From assembly GCA_959347315.1 (NCBI GenBank), contig OY365807.1, positions 33,229,660 through 33,293,659 on the forward strand: a stretch of 64,000 nt of DNA, written 5' to 3'. The DNA comes from Bimastos eiseni. Taxonomy: Eukaryota; Annelida; Clitellata; Crassiclitellata; Lumbricidae. Positions 53,411 to 64,000 of the stretch are shown here, in pieces; within the stretch, counting starts at the first letter, position 1; each line of letters opens with the position of its first letter. The position numbers and the translations under genes were made by a program. A model generated the notes under the pieces. It was not told the DNA's origin. It ran no database searches and was given only the letters and a program-made list of their open reading frames with translations.

Positions 53411-56035
53411 AAGGGCGGGAAGTTTCAGAACTGCCGGAGTTCTTTGACCTGTGTAATTTATCAATACGCTGATGTTGTGTAAATTTACATAGCGCTTTAA
53501 TTGATTTACTTAAAGTCGACAAAACATTGTAAGGAAAATAATGTAAACGCCTACAGGTTAAAAATGTCTTAGGTCTACATGCATAGACTGACTGTTTGCT
53601 AGCGTTGTCTGGGTTAATGAAGTCCACAATTTTTAAAATGTAAGGGAACTCGTTGCTGGGCTATGCCAATCGCCATTGGACTCTAGACGTTATTAGGCCA
53701 CACCTACAGCAACCCATCCCAATACTATAGGCACTGGACACCAACATCAGTAGGCCTATACAACGCATTCGGTGCACAGCAAGTCAGAGTGTCATAGCTT
53801 AACCTATCTATTCTGTACATTAGTTGGTACCAGAAGTGTAACAAGTCGGGGCTGGGGCAGCGGCCTCAGTTCTAAACCTGGGGGCAAAACCTATTTGGTG
53901 CTCATTGCCCACCAGTGCCCCCAAATCTGTCCTATTTTTATGTTTTTCCTATCGCTTTTTATATTTAATGATTAGGGTATTGTGGGTGAATAAATCTCCA
54001 ACGGTTTAAAGTTTCATTTTACAATTTGCTCTTGCTTATAACGGGCATAAAAACTGTCATTTGCATAACGGAAAAACTGTCGTTTGCTTAACGGAAGAAA
54101 GATCGAGCGTGCACGAGACCTATGTAGAACTACAGAGCGAGACAGTCTTTCATCAGACTACATCACCACGAGAGCAACTCAACGCAAGTCTTCCTTGCTA
54201 GAAACTGCTCATTACAGAGGAGTTGACTAGGAGGCGCATGTCCTAACAGATATTTCCAATCAAATTTTAGCCCCGGCAGCTATATGAGCTCCGACTTCAA
54301 TATTGTAGACCAACCAGGCAACCACGCACTAAACTACTCTGCATGCAAAGATGAATATTCTTCTGTCAGAAATTTTCTGTGTTTTGGTTAAGATCAAATT
54401 GTAAAATGAAATAGTTTGTTAACGAATTAAAGCTGCAATTAAGTATCAGCCAATTATTAAATAAACAATGAGCTTAGGTCTATACAATCAACCAAGAAAG
54501 ATAACCCACTACACTTGAAATTTCCCATAGGCCCTATAACTCATCCTTTTGGAATCATAAGAATTACTTTATAGCGAGGTCATGCTAGGGAATTTGTGCA
54601 CGCTGTAGAAATCTCGAGATTACGCGTATATTAGCTAAACTGATAGTTGAAGTCACCCATCAGCTTTCTGTAAGTTATTCATGCTACTTAGAGGTGAACG
54701 TTTTTTAAAGTATCTCCAAAGTGAATTAGGCTGCTTAATTAAATGGCTGTGTGCGCTTGCCGGTATTCGCTATAGGCCTAGCACTATAATTAGTCCTTTA
54801 AGTCATCGAGTCTAAACGGCCTGCGAACTATTTCAAGACTTTTCATTTGACATAACTAGCCTAAGCCTATAAGCCAAACTGATAGACCCATTGAAACATC
54901 AGCATAATTAAAAATTCACCTCCTGCGGCCGAGATTCTTCCGTTCAATCATCGTCCTCCTCGTGGCTCCATTCAAAAGAAGCAAATCGTTTTCCGATGCA
55001 TTCAGAAGCAAAAAATAAAATGGCTTAATGCAAAAAATATTATTGCGCTTAGAAGTCACCGAGTCTCGATAACATAGTCTACTCAAAATAAAACAAAGAA
55101 TTAATTCGATATAGGCCTAAACAATTATCATAAGAAATTAAATAAATAAACTTAAATTCAAACTATAAAGCATAGGCTACTTGGATCAACTTATTCAACT
55201 GAATTTAAATATCAAAATAAATTCAAAGATGAGATATAAAAACCTCATCATTAAAATGCATCTTGTCGTATAAAAACTCACTATCACTATAATATTATAG
55301 CTTATTCAAATAAAACTCAAGCATACATTTTTTAAAATTAAAACTTAAATTTAAAAGCATACTAATTATTTCTTGAGGATCTACGGAAGCCATAATGGGT
55401 GTGATCGAAGAAGGCGTTTCTTCGAAAATTTTAGCCTAGGCCTGCAAATCGTTGCATCGTTCTCTAAATTGCAAACTTCGATCAAAAGAGGTGTTTTATA
55501 ATAAATTAAGATTACCTGCTGTACTTCGATGAAGATTCAGTCGAAACATCTGTTGGCATTGCAGAAATAGGAAGAATTTCAATGAATATCTGCAGATTTT
55601 CAGAAAATTTGTGACATTTAAAAAATTTAATGCCATTGTACAACGTTTCCATGGACGCCCATGCGGTACAACGCTATTATTTTGTAATGACGTCAATGGT
55701 TTGTCTTATTTCAAGCAGCTATGCGTGAGACAATACATAGACGTAATCCATAGGTATACTGCGTCATTTAATTGACCTTTCGCAAAGTTCAAGCGCTTCT
55801 CTGAGTATGTAAGTAAGTAAGTATATCCCTTATTTGACCAACTGTTTATTCGCACTTTAGTGCACGACAAATTTGAAAGGTTCAGCATACTAGTAATAGG
55901 ATATTATACGGTGGAATAACACGATCATGCGATCGCGGCCGTAGGTGTGTGTATTGGCCGAAGTCTAGAAATTATGTATGCGTGTTTGCTTCAAACACAC
56001 ACGTCGGAACATTTCAGCAATCGAATCTTTAGATT
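53411..56035. other. AT-rich stretch without a supportable gene
   Basis: No frame above 70 codons has recognisable similarity. A short (AAGT)n run lies near 55808. The rest is AT-rich unique-looking DNA with repeated TAGGCCTA octamers. Confidence 0.5.
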
Positions 56036-56690
56036 TATATAGCGCCTCTCGCAGAGGAACTATTCAGAGACGCTGTCAGCACAGAAACTGCGGGGGAAAA
56101 GAAACGTCTTTTACAGAGCGAGAAGCCGATTCTAGAGAATTCAGTCGTTAGTTTAGTCCTTAACGATGGAGGAAGGTCATTCTAAGTATATGGACCCACA
56201 ACTGGTGTTGAGCGAGGGCAGTCTTAGTCCTAAGCACGAAACAATCAAGACGATCAACAGAGCGCAAAGACCGAGATGAAGTTTCAGATAACGGATTTCG
56301 CAAATAGTTAGAGATATCTCGGGGCGAAGCCTTATAAAAAGGATCTTGCAGTGGATACGTGCTTTTACAGGAAACAATCCAGTGCAAGACTTCAAGCATA
56401 CAGAGATGTGTACAAAGCGAGGGAGTCGGGCTATGAGCATACATGTAGCTGAAGCATCTAAGACCGATTGAAGGGGAGAAAGACGCTGTTTCGGTAGGCC
56501 TATTAGAAGTGAGTTGCAATAGTCTAGGCGGGAACAGCCAAACTGATGAACTATATATGGTGGTAACGACAGAGGAAGAAACCGATCGTCTGATGGCAGA
56601 GTCGCCTCGGTTAAAAGTAAATGAGGAGCGAACATATAAGATGCAGGCACGCAGACATACAGCCAGACGTATATAGGTCCCCATATCAAA
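56036..56690 (-). mobile_element. CR1/L2-like LINE reverse-transcriptase C-terminal fragment
   Basis: Minus strand: SRLDYCNSLLIGLPKQRLSP, LQSVLDASATCMLIARLPRF, then FPVKARIHCKILF and, in another frame, RNPLSETSSRSLRSVDRLDC. This is the post-catalytic region of CR1/L2-type proteins, split by frameshifts. The 3' end is GCGAGAGGCGCTATATAAAT near 56037. 5'-truncated. Confidence 0.88.
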
Positions 56691-57194
56691 GCTCTTTATG
56701 AGGAACTCAGAGGAAGTTGTGTAATAGGCCTAACTAACTGGGCCAGCATTAATTGTTCATAAATCCTATCTTGATATTCATCCTCTTCTCTCTATCTATC
56801 TGGCCGTAGGCGTGTCAACCCTTGCCATCCACCTTTGCGGTCTCGACAGCCCGCCTGAATTCTCCTAAGTACTTCTTAAAACTAATTTGAAAATAAGCCG
56901 AGGCTACTTTATAAATGTTTTTCAATCGTATTTTTAAGGGTATCACATAATTATAAGCATTTCAATCAATCAGTGAGAGTCCAAGAGAACATACAAAAAA
57001 TACGATAGGTCTATTGATATTCCAAAGTAGTTTTTTAAGTACTAGATTACTGGAGTTTATACATAGTTCGTCTAGCCTATCGTCTTGCACAATGTTCTGC
57101 GCGAGCACGGTTTACACCTAGACTTGTAAAGATTAAAAATAAGTTATGAGCTGAATTGGTAAGGTATGTGTCTGCGTTTGAAGATGTTATTTTA

Positions 57195-57305
57195 ATAAAA
57201 ACTGTGAGGGTCGGTTAGGGTCAGGTAGTGCGTGGAGAAGGTCGGGTCGGTTAGGGTAAGGGTATGCGTCGTGAGGGTCGTTTAGGGTTAGGGTTAGTGT
57301 AGTTT
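57195..57305 (+). repeat. TTAGGG-like degenerate repeat, second site
   Basis: GAGGGTCGGTTAGGGTCAGG, then CGTGAGGGTCGTTTAGGG and TTAGGGTTAGTGTAGTTTTT, closely parallels the core of the element at 30895-31025. Not a telomere: short, interrupted and interstitial. Confidence 0.75.
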
Positions 57306-57421
57306 TTAGACGTCTTGCAAACACAGGTGCACATGTAGGCTATACAATTGGGCGATGAAAATGAATTGATCATTTACTTCAAAGACTTCAAGGCATGCGT
57401 TTTGTAACGATATAATAAGGG

Positions 57422-57559
57422 CGTGATAAGTTGGTGGACAATTAGAAATTGTATAATTAATAAGTATATACGTACTTACTTACTTATTACCGCGCCGAAT
57501 ATGACCGCGTATACGTCGTCGATTATAGATAATTTCTAATTGTCCACCAACTTATCACG
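57422..57559. mobile_element. 138-bp palindromic MITE with 29-bp perfect TIRs
   Basis: Left arm 57422-57450 begins CGTGATAAGTTGGTGGACAA. Right arm 57531-57559 is its exact complement. The 80-bp loop contains GTATATACGTAC and CGCGTATACG. No clear target duplication. Perfect arms suggest youth or recent conversion. Confidence 0.88.
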
Positions 57560-57924
57560 TATGTACTTTATTGAACCGCTTGCAAACGCGCTGCGGGACA
57601 TAAAAAAAGTATATACAGCCGCTGTAAGCCCATAAAATCCTATAGCCCAAAATAGGCCTAGTAACACTGTGTCAGAAGCAGTATTGTCCCTCAATCTGAG
57701 GCAGGAATTATCTTAAATTAAGGGATGGAGAATTATCTCCGATTTTCTGACAGCATTGGTCCTCCCGGAGCTACAGGATATAAACTAAAAAACGTTAGAA
57801 AATTTTACCGATTGATCGACGCAGAGCAAACCAAACAATGGTGATTGAAAAGACCAAACAGACAACTAATCCCGTATCCAGTATGAGGCAAGACGGCATA
57901 ACATTCAAGACAAGAGTCAGACGA

Positions 57925-58180
57925 GGCATGCCTTATGCGGCAGAGTGTGCGGGTGTCTGTTAAACGGTTCATGCGGCAGAGTGTGCGGGTGTCTGTTGAT
58001 CGGTTTATGCGGCAGAGAGTGTGTGTGTATGTTGATCGGTTTATTGGGCGATGCGTGCCTGGGTCAGTTATTCGGCTAATTTGGGGGGGGGGGTGCACTT
58101 GTCTGTTAATCGGTTTCATGGGGGTGCGCGCACGGGTTCGGTTTAATGAGGGGTGCGCATGGATCTGGTTTCAAGGCTTC
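57925..58180. repeat. Degenerate 36-bp minisatellite, about six units
   Basis: Unit of the type CGGCAGAGTGTGCGGGTGTC plus TGTTGATCGGTTTATG. The first three are close and later ones diverge and become G-rich (a nine-G run at 58084). Arg/Val-rich + strand and THR-rich minus frames are artefacts. Confidence 0.85.
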
Positions 58181-59361
58181 GCTCAGTTTAATAGAATTTC
58201 TTCAATTTTGGTGAAATATCATGCTTAGAAATTCGCAACATAGTACAGTATTGATTACTATTTTATGACGTACAAACACAAATTGACTGTCTATCAATTA
58301 AGGCATGGGCTACCTTTTAAGAATGTAGCCTATTATATTCTGTTCATAAACATATGTTTGTTAATTTAGCATTTATCATGTTGCGACTGTTGTCCAATGT
58401 AGGTCTTCGTTTATTGAAACCAAACAAACGCCAACAGAATTGTACGTAGCCTGTTAGAAATAATATATTTTAATTTTTATTTTATTTTCAGTAATAATTT
58501 TAAAGAATAATTAGTCTAAGAAATAAAAAAAACTATTAAACAAGAGCACGCCTATACAGTTTAAGAAATGCACAGATCATTTTTCAAATATTTAGAAGTT
58601 TCTCAAAGTGGTACATAAATGGTAGCTCTTTGCACAATTTCTCATTTGCGCAATTAACTCTTGTGCTAACATTTTATTCGTCGACTCTTAAGTTGATGTG
58701 GTTCCGTCTTTCCTGACACATCGTGAATCTTAATCTGTGTTTCAAAATTGTCTTATCTAGAGAGAGACTCCAGTCTACAAATCTACCATTCGTGGCATCG
58801 GTTGCTGTTTAAATCTTAGGGCTGAATATTGTGGCGATATCTTGTTCGACGCAGCGAACATGCGATCCATGGCTGCGCTTTTCTCTATCTCGATATAAGA
58901 TTTGATGTGGACTAGCTACTAGTGATCGGGTAAGTAGCGAGGGCTTTCTGTTCAAAAACACTAGACCCATGATTTATCAGATTTATAACAATGATTAAAT
59001 TATGCTAGCGACTATTGTAGGCCTACACGTGAGTGCAGAGACTTTGGACTATAATGGCTTAAAAACACGTAATTACATTTTTGCTTACTATACGTCAATG
59101 TGAAGGAGTGAAAGTGTATCTAGAATGACAAGTGGTGTCACTGAGCAATTTGATATCTGCTGACTAGCAAACCCTACAATTGTTATAATGCCCATGTAAT
59201 TGCCCCAATAATGAAAACATGTGCGTCCAGGGCAGTCCCCTCGTGCCCATAAGTTGTAGAAAGTGAGGGAGTAAATGCCCCGGCCAGACATATGTGCAAA
59301 TGATATAGCTGCAGTTAAAACTTCGGAACAAAAAGTAAAGCGTCATGGAACTACTGAATGA
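58181..59361. other. No supportable gene
   Basis: AT-rich, unique-looking sequence. Short frames on the minus strand (59088-59442) show no recognisable similarity. Confidence 0.5.
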
Positions 59362-59416
59362 GGTGCCGGAACGCCGTTCCGGCACTCCAGGAGGTGCAGG
59401 AACGGCGTTCCGGTTC
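59362..59416. repeat. Two adjacent palindromes around GGAACGCCGTTCC
   Basis: GCCGGAACGCCGTTCCGGC (9-base arms) and GGAACGGCGTTCC (6-base arms), separated by ACTCCAGGAGGTGCA. The paired hairpins look like the remnant end of a mobile element. Confidence 0.75.
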
Positions 59417-59619
59417 GTTATGGCTGAAATTGACCACTGCATTACACCGAGTTAGTGCGTCAGCAGGTGGGATCTCTCGATTGTGCGATAGAGGACGGAG
59501 TGAACAAGTAGGCCCTAACATTCTTTGAAGGGGGCAAGAGAACACCTAGAACATGGCAAGGGTTGCTTAGCACAGAAGAGAGGAATGTGTACGACCACAG
59601 AGGTCGTTCAAAGTCACCT

Positions 59620-59700
59620 GAGCCACGCGCGGCAAGTATCTGCGCGGTTTTGTGCGCGCGGTTATTGGCCGCGCGTTATTGTGCGCGCTGTAACTGATCT
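59620..59700. other. Short CpG-dense patch
   Basis: ACGCGCGGCAAGTATCTGCG, then TGTGCGCGCGGTTATTGGCC and GCGCGTTATTGTGCGCGC: very CpG-rich inside AT-rich DNA, with several self-complementary GCGCGC blocks. Too short to call a promoter. Confidence 0.5.
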
Positions 59701-60271
59701 AAACTATTTTCAAGGTACAAACTGAAATGATATTTTCTATTTTAAAATATAAATCTATTTTCAAATTACTGTCGCGTTCATCACTGTTCCAGCCTATTCG
59801 ACGTCGACAGATCGAGGCTGCAGATGAACTGAAGTGGGCCCGAAGGACACATCCAAGGTCAACGCCGGCCTTCATCTCCGCGATTAATGAACGAATGAAT
59901 GGATGAATGAATTATTTCTCTTGAAGCACGTTATGAAGTCATTGAATTCGATTAAATTTAGTCCGTTCCTAACGTATAGCCTTATTGGTATTGATTGAGA
60001 CTGTGTCTAAAAATTTCGTAAAATTGGAAACTAATTCAAAGCTAAGTTTGACACTGCCTTGAACAGCGTTTCAACAGCTGAAAGATAGGGTGACACCTCG
60101 CGTTCCTAAGACGCAGTGGTGAAAACCTTGCAGTATGTTTACATATGTGGGTCTAATTGTCATCACAGCTACGTATGCATGTACCTGAGAAACACTAAGT
60201 TAAAATTTACTGTAACTATTGTCCCAGTAAAGTCGTTCACCTCCAGTTTACGATGGTCTTATCATTCTATG

Positions 60272-60414
60272 CAGAGGCGGCGATATCGTTTGAGAGGCGG
60301 GTGAACACCCAATGAGTAGATAAGAAATGTGTGGGGGGAAACGCATAACGGGCCCCCTCTCTGTAAATGGCGAGGGGTACTTGTCCCCCTCGACCACCGG
60401 GATCGCCGCTTCTG
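60272..60414 (+). mobile_element. hAT-like MITE, copy 2, with near-perfect 8-bp target duplication
   Basis: Begins CAGAGGCGGCGAT and ends ATCGCCGCTTCTG (12 of 13 inverted matches). Flanked by ATTCTATG and ATTCCATG (7 of 8). 143 bp, homologous to the copy at 7877-8027. Confidence 0.85.
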
Positions 60415-61916
60415 ATTCCATGCCATATAAAAATACTGCTGCGTCATATACTTAATAATTATGCGTCTGAAGAATGAAGATGTTTCCCAAAAACTAATTA
60501 AGACGAACATTCAATTAAATCAGTTGCATAAGAATCGAGGCACTCGTGGATTAATGCTAGATTAATTAAGTTTTGTGGCATCGATCGTGATATAATAAAT
60601 AAAATTTGAAAACATCGAGACAGATCGAAGAATCAAACAAGATGAATTATCGTACCAACACAACAGGGAAGCAATTTTCAAATCATCAATGCTACATTGT
60701 ATGCCTATTATAGACTTGCTTTCTGCCTGATTGATAGCTGCGTAGGCCTATACTGCTAAAGTCAGGTAGGTCAATAGGTCTAAGTGTAAACGCTGTAGCA
60801 TCTACATATCTACATAATCTACATAAACAAACCATTTGAAATTTTAAACAATGACGCCTCAGAATAACACCACATAGAATCACTGATGTGTTAAAAAAAT
60901 TATTATGAGCCTCATTATATTGTGTCAATACTATCATCCTATTTAGCGGTATGACCATGTTGCGTTTTAAGCTACCGACATCAGAATTTGACGACAAATA
61001 ATATTAGCAACATATTACAGTAAAGGTGGGTTGAAATGAGTCGGTTAATTAATGGACTTCATGGGACGGTCGGGTAAGATATTCGGCTTCAGAAATGGAT
61101 AGGGTCCAATTTGGATGGGTTAGGTCATCAAATACGACACACCAGCAACAACGTGTCATCATCACCATCCATTCATATTGTACTAATAAACAGACTGGGT
61201 TCGGTTCAATAAAACGAAAGTATTATTTAATTTGTTACCAGTATTTTCTCCAGGAGCTAAGAATTGCCTACTTAATTGATGCAGTCGATTTGCATGGCAG
61301 CGGAAATCATTCATTGCATAAAAGTAAGTACTGAGATTCAACTTGCGTAATAATATTAGGTGAATGGTGACTTGTCAAGGTCTACAGATAGCCTTATATT
61401 AGTTTATTATAACAAAAACATTTAAAACTATGCATTTTTATGAAACATGAAAGTATAGCCCTATAAAAGTAAAATATTTGCGATAGGCCCCTCTTGATAA
61501 TGTTTTGTGTTACCCATGAATCGCTGACGTATTACGCGTGTTTGTGTATAGATTGTAAACACGTAGACTTTAGACGAATAGCACGCATAAACTGTTTATT
61601 CCTTCCGTTAGAATGCTTTTGCGTTGACTTTTTACCCGTGATATCGTAACGGCACTTTGAAAGGTAATTAGTTTGTCACCAGTGCGTATAAACTTTTAAT
61701 CTCAAGGCCTTATGTCTGTTTACCAAGCCTTTTCCCAGAAGGAAATTTGTCAGGTTGGTGGGTGGATTTTTTGTGCACCTCAGTAAAAACAGCATTCAGT
61801 TGTATATCTGAATCTTCAAAGTCTAAAGCAGAGAAAGCGAGCAGTACAAGCTCATTTACCTTCAAGATTTAATTACGCCATTATAAAGTTGTAATTTACG
61901 GCTCTGAGTGTTTTTG
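60415..61916. other. No supportable gene
   Basis: AT-rich DNA. The small frame at 61095-61334 has no recognisable similarity. Confidence 0.5.
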
Positions 61917-62618
61917 ATAATCTTAGGTTTAGCGTAATTATTTATTAGGTTTTAGCGTAATTAATTATTTCCAGTTTCACCCTCTTAGGTTTTAGCGTAC
62001 TAACTTATTTTCAGTCATCCTCTTAGGTTTTAGCGTAATTAATTATTTCTTGTTTGAATGTTTGAGGTATAGTTTTAAAAACCAGAAAAAATTGTTGATG
62101 AAAAGAAAGCCGTTCAAATGGTAGCGTGCCTGATGAACAGACTCACCCAATACAGCCTTTGTATCAATCTCATTTCAATTTCACAAGAATCGTCTCTCAA
62201 GAGGACATCTCTTGATGTCCATCAAGCGTCTATTTAAGCCCGATTCTTTTCATCAATCCAGCTTCTATTTAAGAAGACCTGTTTTCATTGATTTAACTTC
62301 TATTTAAGCCTGATTCTTTTCAGCAATCTGGCTTCTATTTCAACAAGCTTGAGAGCACATGCTATGTGCGTCATAATGGCTATGTGCATATGCTTTATCC
62401 ATTTGTCTGGGGCTCATTTGCCCAGTGCCCCTATGTCAGGGCCTTTTTGTCTGGGGCCGTTTGTTGTAGTACCCAGCATTTCTGTTCAAAGGGAAACTGT
62501 ACATCATTAACATTTATAATTTATGCTAAAACCTAAGATGGTGAAACGGGAAATAATTAATTACGCTAAAGCCTAAGAGGATAAAATGGAATAATTAATT
62601 ATGCTGAAACTTAAGATT
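61917..62618. mobile_element. Foldback element with multimeric inverted arms
   Basis: The left arm (61917-62049) has four copies of a TCTTAGGTTTTAGCGTAATT unit. The right arm (62519-62618) has three inverted copies (AATTACGCTAAAGCCTAAGA). The spacer within arms, ATTATTTCC(A/C)GTTTCACC, is also shared. The 470-bp centre contains a tandem TTCTATTTAAGCC..GATTCTTTTCA unit (62225-62345) and no gene. Confidence 0.8.
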
Positions 62619-64000
62619 ACCTTTTTTAATTAAGTGGGCCACGGAAGCGGTTCGTATCGGCTCAAATAATTTTCAAGATAAATATGAATTGAGGTACAGG
62701 ATGAAAATGTGATGTCATAAGGTAAAAAAAAGTTTTAAGTGGTTCAGAAGCTTCTGAACCGATTCAAGTTAACCTGTTTGAATGCATGGCCATCCCATCC
62801 CAGTTTAAATAATGCAATAGTTTCCACTGAGACAATATTGTCATTGAGACCATTCCTTAAATGTGCAACCCTTGCATGAAGAATTGCTTCCCGAATCTTC
62901 CTTTCAGTTTTTTATGTACTGAATGTGTGTCCCTGATTTGACTTATTTGGTGTTGATTCACCTCCCATTGCGCTGGTTCCTGTCTAGTGTTTAAAAGTTT
63001 CAATAAGGTTGCACTTTATAGCCTAGAATCTCTTTGTTCAGTTGTTCTGTGTTGTAGTTGGTGCAATACAATACAAATTTGTTTAATTCTCTATGGATTC
63101 CTGCTATCTTCATGAGTATTTTACAAACCCAGTCTTGTGTCTTTGTCTTTGCTGATTATTGTCCTTGCTGGAAGAGCATAGGTGAAAAGGTCAAAATAAA
63201 GCACTGAACATTTTGTTGAACTTGTTTCTCTTGATTTCTGTATGAAATGGGTTTTGAATCATTTAATTACTACAGATCTGGCAATGTTTTGATATAGGAG
63301 ATGGCATGGTGCTTTGTATTTTAATTTTTGCACTTCTTGGATACGTGTTGAGAATTGTGATTTGTTTTCGATATCAGTTAACTCATACTGATGTGAATGT
63401 TTCATATAGCTCATTTTGTGCACATGCATAATATGTTTGGGAAGCAAATGCAATGCTATAACTCTTCATTTCTAAATCTGTCTATTGCTGTAAATACTGA
63501 GCACTTTGTTGTTTAGGCTCACATTATGGCCACACTTGTGTATAGAAATTAGTTATACCATTTCAATTTATTTAAGAGGTGTCAATGAGCCGACCAGCAG
63601 GTCATTTCTGGTTCACTGATTATATTTTGTGGCCGTGGAACCATGCCCTTTTTAAAGACTATGTACACAGTTTGAGAATAAAATTCAAGTTTGTCATTTT
63701 TAGGCTTACTGTGTTTTCTGTGATGGTTGTCACTGATAATTAAGATAAAAATTAAGTTTTGTAAACCCTAATTTCACTGTTGGTATGCTACAAATGCACA
63801 ATTAAATATTTAATTTAGCAAGAAATTTTTATTATGGATTGACCTAGCCCCCTCTCATAATATCTAAATCCATTTGGCACAGGTGTCATATATTTCACAC
63901 ACATATGAACTTTCATTGTAAGATTGTTTTACAGTTTAAGCAGCGGTATGTGGTATATTATTACTTTTGTTAATCTACAGATCTCAAGCAGTAGACTACA
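62619..64000. other. AT-rich sequence, no gene recognised
   Basis: T-rich + strand with AATAAA at 63197 and AATAAAA at 63678 and no frame of interest. It could be a 3' UTR or intron of a neighbouring gene, but nothing shows this directly. Confidence 0.35.

Overview
This is a repeat-rich eukaryotic (animal) genomic window with two recognisable protein-coding genes, both on the + strand. No species marker is present. Compact introns, CR1/L2-like and other LINE fragments, several hAT-type non-autonomous DNA transposons, abundant long microsatellites and a strongly over-represented palindrome (TAGGCCTA) suggest a marine invertebrate. A deuterostome such as an echinoderm or hemichordate is my guess, at low confidence.

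Gene 1 (about 4976-33102) is a cAMP-specific phosphodiesterase 4 (PDE4/dunce family). I can place eleven coding exons with matching phases: part of regulatory region UCR1 with its PKA site, the linker, and the whole catalytic domain to the stop codon. Two exons that should carry the end of UCR1 and UCR2 are not visible and almost certainly lie in the 200-N assembly gap (16970-17169). The 5'-most, isoform-specific exon(s) are probably upstream of the window. The introns hold LINE fragments, hAT elements and many tandem arrays. Three of the eleven visible exons are followed directly by tandem repeats that look seeded from the exon/5' splice-site junction itself.

Gene 2 (39703-40833) is a single-exon forkhead transcription factor of FoxD type, 376 aa, with a C-terminal eh1-like (Groucho-binding) motif and a five-copy 33-bp repeat in its 3' flank. 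It lies 6.6 kb downstream of PDE4 in the same orientation.

Region by region: 1-4975 is non-coding upstream or 5' intronic sequence. 4976-33102 is PDE4. 33103-39636 is intergenic, with a DNA-transposon-like repeat, a LINE 3' end and a very long (ATCC)n/(TATC)n block. 39703-41440 is FoxD and its 3' flank. 42141-44805 is a stack of minus-strand LINE remnants, including a broken reverse transcriptase. 44975-64000 has no gene I can support. It holds satellites, perfect palindromes, foldback elements, MITEs and another LINE fragment. PDE4 hydrolyses cAMP and FoxD regulates transcription; nothing here shows that they act together.
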